This document shows positions 54,768-64,000 of a stretch of 64,000 bases of DNA, piece by piece. The notes under the pieces are model-generated. The model did no database searches. It saw nothing but the letters and a program-made list of their open reading frames with translations, and was not told where the DNA came from. Source of the stretch: Clitopilus passeckerianus (Eukaryota; Basidiomycota; Agaricomycetes; Agaricales; Entolomataceae); contig CALYLX010000100.1 of NCBI GenBank assembly GCA_944990035.1, positions 248,001 through 312,000 on the forward strand, in the 5' to 3' direction. Position 1 is the stretch's first letter. Each line of letters begins with the position of its first letter. Made by a program: the position numbers and the translations under genes.

Positions 54768-57700
54768 TTACTTTTACTATTTCCTTTATGAACCCAAGAA
54801 TCTGTACTTATTTGTACTATCCAGAACAGCCATGCCTACGATACTTCCGGAGTATTGGGTTTCATTTGGTATACGTAGTGAACGGATACATATAACTCTT
54901 TTCCACCCCACCTTCGTATACCCTTGACATAAACGATACTTAGCCCACCAGAGTATCGATGATTAGCATAGGTGCCACAATCAGGTTCCTCTCTGGTCGT
55001 ATTCATGATACCCCGCATTCAGACACGGCACGATACCCCGATATAGGCGTCGCGAAATCCCTCCAGTCCACACGGAAAGAGTCGGTGCAGGAGAGCCTCA
55101 TCTGGCCTCATGGAGAACACGGCGGGCGAGTAGAGCTCGAGTGCCAGATTTAAACAAAGGTGAGTGGCGAAGATGTCGGTACTAGGTTGAACAGGCCTCG
55201 GGTTATCAATTTAAAATTGTCCTGAAAACAGGAGTTGAACTCAAACGAGCGTTCGAAAAGAGGAAAGAACGAACAGCGTTGGTTGTGTACCTACGAACTG
55301 CTATTATTCACTGGTGAATATAATCCACCTGGTCGAGGGCCGTGGGAGGCTATGTTGGTCGTAGCGGCGCTCGAGAGGTCTTCCAGACCGAGACAGCTAG
55401 GTGTTCAGGTTGGTATCAACATGTACAGCTTTTCGAGCGTAGGCAAATACGCTGCGTCTACATGAGAACTGTTTATCGACAAGAAGATACTCGGAGCGTA
55501 CGAACCAGCTTCACAGAAGAGCTGGACCGAATATCCTTGCTATTCGAGTATCCTGCACAGCGGTAATCGTACGGCTTTTTTGAAGAGGTGATATACCTCT
55601 GTAGGCCGGCTTGCGACTCCATTCGTCGCGAAAACGGGCTACACGGGTGGTAGTCATGGAGAATACCAGGTGGAGCTTGGTCTATGCCCCGCAAGGCTGA
55701 CTGGATTCGAGAAAACGAGGTGCAGCAGAATCGAAGCCTTGAGGAGTAGTTGCTGGTACCAGTTGAGGTAAAGCCTGTGACGGAGATTTATTTTGGAGTC
55801 GACATGGGAAATAATGTGCCTTGTCTGCTCCGGGGCGGGTGGTTCTCTCATGGCATCAAATTTCGAGACGCAACGGCTCCGTTAATCTTGCGCGACCCAT
55901 CCATATGCCTGCAATAAATGGGCTTATAAGAGGTAGATCAAGTATAGGTAAAGAATCCTCACCAACCTAGGTTACTAAATCCTGTATGATGTCCATCCTG
56001 GACACGAAATCTTGCACGAAATATAGTTTTCGTTTGGATCTGATCCTGCAACACTTCTGACGGCCTTAATTGAAAAAACAGAGCACGGGTATGACACGAG
56101 GCATGAAGCTTGATGTTAAAATGTTGAAATTGGGAGAGGGGAGAAATGTAGTGGCCTGGTGGTCGACCAGTGTGAGGTTCTGTTTGGAGACTAGTGGTTG
56201 ACCAAGAACTTGAATTGGGTCGGATTTGGGAGGCTGCGTCCTCAGAAGTCAACAGCGCCAAATAAATGCTCTTCCTCAAGCCCTTCGGCTTTTCCTCGGG
56301 ATGCTTAGTGCCTCCAGCTAATCCCAGAACAATGCTGAGCAGCGGCAGCGACGAGCTTGGACGCCAGATTTATCAACTTGAACCAAATTTTCTCCAATGG
56401 CCGCCTTCTCTGGGAAGGTACTCGCGCTACCATCGGTTTTCCGTCGCCAGGGTTCCCCGTGCTCTGGATACGAGATTGTTTGGGTGAATATGGCTGCGAC
56501 TCGCAAGTATCATTCTCGGTATTGAAGCGCTAGCATCTTGGAACTCGGAGGCTTAAGCAAAGGTATATATCTTTCAACAATTTCTTTGCCTCCCGTCACC
56601 TCTCAATATCGGTGAAAATCTCAACCGCCGTCTCTTGTATTCGACAAACCAGAATATTTACTGACGATCTTCCTTTAGATTGGAAATGGAGTGGGACAGC
56701 TTTTTTCTGTTGAAGTTCGATGTGGCCGTGCTTGCCATCTTTGCTGGGGATGTGGTACGTTCACGTACATTTTTCTCCTAATTTGGCACATTATAACCTC
56801 TGGACTTGGCTTCCAGCTTCATCCTTGAACTCCGGAGGCCCCGCTCGCAACTTCAAGAGGCATCTGTAACTTCCTTCCTTGTTGACGCCAAAATATCACC
56901 CCTTCCGGAACTGACCACCAGACATATCTTCATTCAACGATTCATCCGTTCTCGGTCCCTCCTCTTTTGGCTTGTGCAAGATTGCTGGTATTACCCGACG
57001 CCCTCGCCTGAACTTGGGTGCCAGTTAGAGCAACTTCCCAGATTTCGGAGGGAATGTGAGATGAAACTGCGTCTGTGGTATTCCAGCCGCTTGCAAACCA
57101 GACGGCCCTCTGCTTGGCGACGAATTTTCTTCTTGTGAAGGGGAACACGGAGAGAGGCGTTAGGTGCAATATCGCTAACGGTAAGTCGTCTTTCTACACA
57201 TTTCTTTTTTTCTGAACCGGAAATCTAACCTCATGTGCAGACGCCAGTATTTCCTCGGCAACCTGTGGGCAACATGGCTCCATGAAGAATCTCTCGTGCA
57301 ACCTTCAACTACGTTCATGGCGATTCATCAACTAGACGTGCAGCGTGGCGTCGTCCCATACCCTGTCTTTTGCTCTTCATCGAGTTTTTTGGACCGTTTG
57401 GCGCTCAAAAGCTCCCGAATCCCAGTGTCCATTGTATTCCAGCCCACGTATATTCCAGCGCTACGCCAACGGTGAACGACAGCCTTATGATTACGGTATG
57501 TTTCTCGCAGCGTTATCCGATGTTAACGATGTTGATCTTTTTCCGCAGCTTTCCTCGGCTACTCCCTCCCTTCGTTGAAGAACTTCATTGATTGACCTAC
57601 CCGCCCGCCAAGCCGCATATGGCCTCCATCTCGTATCAACGTGCATTTCTGCGAGGCCCAGACCCGCATAGAGCCCTACCACAAGCCGCTCACCGAGCTA

Positions 57701-59857
57701 GGGCCTCTGATTCATCTGTGGATTCCTTCGTCCTCGCAACTTCCGATAATAGCACGAGCAGCTCAGTGCCCCTGACGCCCTTCCGACCATCGGATTCACC
57801 CACCCCACCCCACCCCCGCCTGACCTTTAAACCTCTCACGCCTTGGGAGACTTTGCCACCATTAAAATCGGTTTTCATGTGACCAGGTTCACCTCTCTCC
57901 TTCGGTGTTACTCCTGCTCCACTTTTTGCTCTCCAGAGGAAGTTGCACATTTTACCGTCTCGCCCCATGCCAAATCCTCCAGTCCCACCCGTTCTCAACA
58001 GCCACACACTGTCAGCGCCAGTCACTTGAATAGCAAATGATACGATCGCTGGAACGACCGCTCCGACCTCAAAGAACGGCAAACAGACTACAAATGACGT
58101 TCAGCGTTGCCCAGGTCTCAGCAGTCGAAACCATGATTGACAGTTCATGACTGTCAGCTGTTTTCACCCTTGCGCTGCCTGATAAGCAGAGCAGAGAGGT
58201 TCATGGAAATGGGCCAAGATGGGTTGAGGATATCGGTTGATTGTGGAAGCACGAGGGGTGTAACAGTATCATCTGGCTTGTCATACTTTACATGTATTCG
58301 AGTAGGGTAGTAATGTTGTAGTAAGTACACATTAATGTTATGGCAGCGTGTTGACATTCAAAGCCTTTATTCCGCCTCTTTCTCCTGTTTTCTCTAGTTT
58401 TAGCCTCTTCCAAAGGCCGTGCCTTAAATGCAGGTCGTAGTTCTGCGGTTGGTGGGGTTGAGGCGTCTTGAGAGCTGGTGTAGCGTGGAAGGACACCCAA
58501 CCGTAACGGCTTCTGCTGTTGCAGCTGGCCCTAGTGTCGCTGAAGAGCATCTTCTGCACGCGAGCGAGTATCCACAGGAATGTCAAGCTTCGGTTCTGGG
58601 AATACAGCACGATGAGTTTGCGGGGTCTCTGAAGAAGAATAAGTACCAGAGTTTCCTAGGAGGCTGGAATACTTACGAGGTCGTGGGGCCAAGGCTCTGG
58701 AGGGCTTATCAAGGATGTATGCGCAGCAAACCAGGTGTCGACCTGCAAGTAACGAGCGTCAAGGAGGTTCTGATAGTACGTCGAAATTTCACCTACAAGT
58801 TCGCAATATCATTATGTATTCCAAGCTCTTATCTCCCTCATGACCTCTTATGCGCCGGATGACCAATGCCGTTTCGCGGTAGGGCTACCCCGGCTCTACT
58901 AGAGTTGGATGGTGTCATGTCATTTTTGCCTCTGAGAACACAGATATATCTGCTCTTGAAGACGGCGCCGTTAGTGATAGCGGTGCGAACGAGGGTATGT
59001 TTTCGACGGTGAGAAAGGTGAAGCTGGGCAGGAGAAAGCGAGGTAATGGAGTGGCGAGTGGCGAAGGCACGCTATGCGTCGAGCGAGCCAGAGGACTTGA
59101 ATGTTGAAACGTTGAAGCTCCCTGTAGCCATCAATTGGCCTAGCTTATAGCTGCAGATCTGTGAAGACCTGGTGCATCTGTCAGTTGCTGTACGAGTCGC
59201 CGATTTAGAAGGCCGGGTGGTGTGTTTGGCAGAAGAGAAGGGGACGTTCCAACTATAGGATCGAATAGAACTATACAGATAGAGTGACTGGATGGGATTG
59301 GATAGTTCCCTGAAACGAATCGAGCTCTTCTTGAGTCTGGATGGGCAAAAGCGAGAGGTTACGCGTTCAAGGTGACGTATGGACGGATTTGCCGTGAGCA
59401 GTTTGACAAAGTGGGCTGGTCTGGCAAGAAATTCAAGAATGTCGGCAACCGGAACACGCCAAGGCATCCAAACCACACAAGGACAAACAACCTTGACCTT
59501 CTTGACATCCATCCACCTCGGTGCCCTCGCGTCTGGGCCAAACGATTTGCCAATGAGACTACTATTACTAGGGCTTTCCGTGGTCAAGAAGGAACAACTA
59601 TCAAATCTTATGAGCTGTCCGAATGCCAATTTTTGAGGAGAAGCAATGTAAGCTGAAGACGACGGAAAACCATTCAATCTCGAGTTGCCTCATAGACTGG
59701 AACAAGGTGCATTCTTTTTTCTTTGCTGCTTCTCTGATGTCTGTCTTGGATGCTCGTCACCAGACACGCGCCCTCTTATTGCCTCGTCTTCTTTCTGGAC
59801 GAACGAAAGCCCACGTTACTGATACCATTATATCCAGATTCCTCTGAAGATTATCTT

Positions 59858-60540
59858 GAACTCAAAACTGGCAACACAGCGGCATTTGACGTCTTAAATA
59901 GGCAGACTTTGAGAGCTAGTTTATCCAGGACGAGGTAGGCCGTCTACTTCGTTCTATTGGAGTATTGCCCTGACCTCTTCGTTTCAGAGGCTTGGATTCC
60001 ATCCTTCACACTGAGGCCGGCAGCTTCACAAGACGGAAGTTCACTCGGATTAGCGAAACTTCCTTCGTCCTGGCTGCTAGAAATGACGTTCCTCGCGTCC
60101 AGCTCGAAACCCTCGACCATCTGCACCCCTCCATACTTCTCATTGTGTTTTTGCTGCCGACGGGAAATTTCGTCAACTCCTTTAAAGGCCATACCTGAAC
60201 TCAAAACTTGCAACACAGCGACGTTCGACGTCTGAGGCGTGCAATATTTGAGCCGTATCTCATCCAGAGCGAGGTAGGTCGTCTCCCTCTTTCCATTGGA
60301 GCGAGAAGCTTACCTCTTTCGCCTCAGAATCATCTACACCGACACCCCCGTCAGACAGAACTCTGCAAGTTCACCCTCATTAGCAAAATCCCTTTCCTCT
60401 GCTCTTGCTCCCAGAAGCGACGGTCCTCGCGTTCAGCCCGAAGCCCCCGACCTATCTGCATTCCTTCATGCCGCCCACCACCCCTCTGGAAAACGGGAGC
60501 GCTCGGGTACCAACCAAAGCGACTTTCCATCTCAAAGGGC
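59858..60540. repeat. Imperfect tandem duplication, unit about 340 bp
   Basis: Both copies start GAACTCAAAAC(T/G)TGGCAACACAGC-like, then CGTC, AGCGAGGTAGG.CGTC, TTCTATTGGAG/TTCCATTGGAG, CTGACCTCTT/CTTACCTCTT, TTTC.CCTCAGA, AAGTTCAC..TCATTAGC and CGGTCCTCGCG/CGTTCCTCGCG. The second copy begins near 60199. Frames are broken. Likely part of a decayed gene. Confidence 0.6.
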
Positions 60541-60836
60541 ATGCCAGATGAAATGGCACCTTCGCTGTTCATACAGCTGGATGCCTCATCTTCGTTGATG
60601 AAGAGCTCCATGTCGTTCACACCTGTCTCAGAATGGCATATAGGTATATCTCTCGTTTACTCGCCCTCCATGGGGCGGAAGAAGAATCGCTGCGAAACCG
60701 GACAATGGTGAGTTGGCTTCTAGATATGTTCTTTCAAGCCAGATATCTGACCACTCTTCCAGCGGCCGTGGCCCAACGACAATGGATGAATCAGGCCTCA
60801 TACAGAACTCCCCTCCGAAAGGCTGGTAGAGTTTGA

Positions 60837-61340
60837 GTGGTTCACCTCCAACCCATATCCGAGTGCGTGGCCACCCCAGGCCTCATCGTCAATGTCAGGC
60901 TACTCCAGCGCATGTACCCTCCGCTCCGACACATGGTGAAGGGAATACCGACATTCGCCTACCAAGTTCTACAACGTCATTCCTCCGTTTGGCGGTCAAC
61001 GCTACCGAAGTCTATCAACTACTACAGCACCCCCATGGTGGAAGGCTTTTCGTGGACGAACCTACGTCAGGATATGCCAAATCGTCCTTTTATGTTCCTG
61101 GCGTGTTCGAAGCAGCCATATACGAACTTTGGGGTCATTCGGCGACTACTGCTTCAACACCATCCATAAATGGATACGTAGCCGATTGTCAACTTGACGC
61201 TCTAGCTCACTCCCATGCGTCAGCAGCTGCGGTGAATAGTAGAGATTCGTTCGTAGTATGTTTCTTGCCGTTTCCTCCAATATTTTCCCATTTTAAATTT
61301 ATATCTCAGGTTTCTCAGCTGCTGTCCCCACACCTGTAGC
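60837..61340 (+). pseudogene. Remnant of the unknown gene also seen at 41.5 kb
   Basis: Translated similarity to 41530-41800 runs through two frames: LLQRMYPPLRHMVKG in one, then VNATEVYQLLQ, GGRLFVDEP and GVFEAAIYELWGHS in another. Conservation of the same residues in both copies shows the ancestor was coding. The frame change within a short distance suggests decay, or a missed intron. Function unknown. Confidence 0.45.
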
Positions 61341-62737
61341 AAAAAGGAGACTTACACTCAACGGCCACGTCATCTCAACCTCTACCTTCCGTGAACATGG
61401 CATATAGCCACTTTTCACTTCAAGACGCGGTTTTGTGGATCAGGAGCCCAATCCTGATTCTTCCTCGAGCCTCTGCAGCAATCAATGGTTCTCGGACACC
61501 AACTCCGACTACGTAGGATCGAGCACCACCCGCGTCTGCTCCGCCTCGGGACCCGTGGTTTCCCCAAACGACAAACTTTAGCCCTCATTCCCTCGCAAAG
61601 TCAAGGCGGTGAATGAGCCTCGGTTGCAGCTTCCCCCTCGTACCTATGGCTTCCTCCAAGCCACCCATCAACGATGTTCCAGCTCCGGGTTTCCGTCGCC
61701 TTTTCCCTTAGGAAAAGCCCACCGTTGGTGTATCAAAAGTCGATTCCCAACGCCCTCCCAGATCCGCCGTCGTACCCGACTTCCACTCCAAGTCGTGCAT
61801 TCTCGGCTCTACCTATTCAAGTAGGCAAACCGTATCGGTGTCAGCGTTCAAATAGCAGATCCTGTGGTCACTTGGACCGTCCTATCCTACACCCGACCTT
61901 GATTCAGAACCTCCGGCTCCTTCGTCCAGTACCGGACCTCGGGACCGGCCCGAATAACAAAGACTGAGCCTCCTCACGCCACGACTCAAAGGAGTACCCC
62001 ATATACCAGGTTGAAAGTGTGGCTCCCACCTTGACTCTACACGCCGACCCCATAAGCCACATTCCCCACCGCAATATCCAGGACCTGGACAAGGGAGAGG
62101 TCGATGGCACACGTACATGGGAATTAGTATGTCCAAACAGCTGAGCTACGGCGTAACTCCACTGTTCAGAGTGTTTGCGACAAGGTACCGGACAGCTTTG
62201 AAGACTGCAGGTAGACGCTGCGGATGATAATGCAGTGCGTTTATATTTTCATCCTTGATTTGGAGTCGATGCTGATCTGTTACACTCTAGGTGAACATCC
62301 TCATGGGTGATGATCTTTGCCGCTAGTGCCATATGTATGCCGTAGGTCGAAAGCAGGGCAACTTCTGTGTCCCCTTCGAGATCGTGTTCTCGCAACTATG
62401 CAACGATCAAATAGCCAAGGCCGAGACAGGCGTAGACAATCTCCAGGAGCCATCTTTGAGGTAGATGGTGATCGCGCGGAGAAGCGCCTGCAGAGCTCGT
62501 TTGGGTGGGGACTCAGGGCGGTTGGCCAGGCTTCCTAGATCAACTAGTTGTTGCGGTTATACGTAGTTGGAGTTGTATTACTGTTTTATTTCTTCCTTTA
62601 GAAGAGGTTATTTTAGCTCTAAATCGTATGGTATCTACACCACTTTGATGATACGTGTGGCAATGGCATTCAAGTACTCTTGGGGCCGAAATCACATGCT
62701 TCTTGAATTCCATTTTGAGAGCTCTATGCCCGTGCTG

Positions 62738-62905
62738 AGATTCTCGGTCATCGTCCGTGCATGAAATCTGAATCTTCGAACTCGAACTGACCGAAAGTCA
62801 GGCCGTTGTAGGTGGGCGCCAATTGTGAGGAAAAGCTGTGTCAACCACTTCATAGGCGCTGTCAGACCCTCGTGCATGTGCCTCGTGGTGTCTGAGCAAC
62901 TCTAG
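62738..62905 (+). promoter_or_regulatory. Conserved NLR upstream block, copy 3
   Basis: GATTCTCGGTCATCGTCCG...GGTGGGCGCCAATTGTG...AAAGCTGTGT...GTGTCTGAGCAAC, parallel to the blocks before NLR1 and NLR2. Confidence 0.65.
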
Positions 62906-62989
62906 GTCGCTTGTTAGCTTGCAAGCTTTCCTCCATCCCACCAGCTGCTGTATCCTGCATCTCTAGTCAACCCAACGAAATCCACTGGA

Positions 62990-64000
62990 ATGGATTCAAA
63001 CGAATCCACAAACCATGAACTTACGGATAGTAGTTATGGCAATCAAACAAGACGTCCAACCTATTCTCATATGGATGTCTCGTGGCAGTCGAGCACTATC
63101 ACACCTGGACGCGACGCAATTTTCAACATCACAGCAGCAGCCGATGCACCTCGACTCAATTCTATCGCAGGTAGATATGGAGGGTACACACTGTTCTCTA
63201 CAGATAGAATGACATCGTTGGCTAGATAGACGAACACTCGCCAACTGGCTGTCGTCCCTGAACCACCATAAGGTTCACAAGGATATTTTTGAGAAGGTGA
63301 CGAAAGGGACTGGGTCGTGGATCTTCGAACATCCGAAGTTCAAGGACTGGTTATCCAAGAAGACCAACATCTTGTGGGGGACTGGTATACGTACGTCTTC
63401 CCCTATGTATCAGGTCGACCGCAGTAGAAAATAACGTTTGATGATTGCAGCAGGAGCGGGGAAAACTTGTCTCACGTGAGGATATCTCTTCCTTCCAAAG
63501 GGGATCCGAAGTATTCAGTTCAAACTTGTACAGGTCCATTGTCGTTGAACATCTCATTGAAAACAACCAAGCAACCGTCATTTACATTTACTGCCAATAC
63601 AACGATCAGCTGTCTACCTCCGAGATACTGGCCTGTATGCTTAAGCAGATGGTCGAAACTTCTGAGGAGGCTGCAAAATACGTCTCGGAGAACCTTCGTG
63701 AAAAATGCCTCCGCACCGAAACCGAACCTTCGAGATCGGAACTCTTGACGACGCTTCGAGGAGCTGCCCGACAGTTCATGGACGTCTTCTTTGTAGTGGA
63801 TGCATTGGACGAGCTCGGAGACGAAGTCCGACCAGAAGTCATCAACGATCTAATGTCGCTTCAACAACCACTCTTCATGACCTCTCGCCTCCTCTCCGAT
63901 TTTCCCGGCCTGAAAGATCCTCATTTTAGCATTCAGGCACCAGACAAAGATTTCCGCACTTATATATCGACGAAAATGACATACTTTCCCAAGTTGGACC
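62990..64000 (+). CDS. NLR3: NACHT NLR, 5' part (runs off the window)
   Basis: The third paralogue, cut by the window end. Exons 62990-63170, 63226-63390 (165 nt), 63451-63475 (25 nt) and 63534 to beyond 64000. The N-terminus has ITPGRDAIFNITAAAD. Then LANWLSSLNHHKVHKD...GTGSWIFEHPKFKDWL, the P-loop PGAGKTCLTS, the YVYCQYNDQL block, and Walker B VVDALDEL. It is closer to NLR2 than to NLR1 in the NACHT part (QQPLFMTSR, KTKIL/KTNIL). No stop is met in exon 4 within the window. The ankyrin part, if present, is outside. Confidence 0.92.

Larger units (their letters stand above)
54768..62737. other. Gene-poor region between NLR2 and NLR3 with degraded, duplicated fragments
   Basis: No intact gene found in about 8 kb. 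56530-57180 resembles the block at 40670-41310. 57600-57880 (+) has a Ser/Pro-rich open stretch. 59072-59677 (-) is a 201-codon frame without motifs. 59860-60560 contains two tandem copies of an imperfect 340-bp segment. 60830-61340 is the remnant parallel to 41530-41900. 61340-62200 is CT-rich with no convincing gene. Confidence 0.45.

Noticed and set aside
59072..59677. A 201-codon minus-strand frame
   Set aside because: No motif, no homologue in the window, and an equally long set of frames on the other strand.

Overview
This window is nuclear DNA of a mushroom-forming basidiomycete (Agaricomycetes). Genes are split by many short introns of about 50-60 bp with GT/GC donors. The gene content is typical of the group: a class I hydrophobin, a Kre6/Skn1-type N-terminus, fungal NACHT-ankyrin NLRs, and a tandem family of lineage-restricted membrane proteins. 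I saw no tRNA, rRNA or CRISPR. Exon coordinates were read by eye from splice sites, phase and paralogue comparison.

Left part (1-9.5 kb): the 5' end of a Kre6/Skn1-like gene (-), a short-chain dehydrogenase (+), and two long, disordered, Ser/Pro-rich proteins of unknown function (-).

Middle (9.4-30.8 kb): a repeatedly duplicated unit. Each unit pairs a hydrophobin (+) with a convergent gene (-) for a large multi-pass membrane protein whose C-terminus is DUF6699-like. The hydrophobin is intact in unit 1, a frameshifted pseudogene carrying a solo LTR in unit 2, and apparently gone in unit 3. The membrane gene is intact in unit 3 (963 aa). It has lost its C-terminal end by deletion and frameshift in unit 2. 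In unit 1 it is split by a 6.95-kb Mutator-like (MULE) DNA transposon with a perfect 10-bp target duplication. The transposon carries one open ten-exon gene (1,633 codons by my model) joining a GCM-type zinc domain, a DDE transposase, a USP/USPL1-like cysteine protease and a PHD finger.

Housekeeping and detoxification block (31.3-40.4 kb): an Old Yellow Enzyme (-) divergent from an arylamine N-acetyltransferase (+), an MFS transporter of the DHA1 drug/polyamine type (+), and an F-box-like protein (-).

Right part (40.4-64 kb): a tandem array of three same-strand NACHT-ankyrin NLR genes, the last cut by the window end. Internal exon lengths are conserved (165, 25, then 534 and 356 nt in the two complete genes), including a 25-nt exon holding most of the P-loop. 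NLR1 has a young, highly uniform ankyrin array with a three-unit higher-order repeat. Long stretches between the NLRs hold decayed, mutually similar gene remnants and conserved NLR promoter-proximal sequence. The array looks like a fast-evolving non-self recognition locus.
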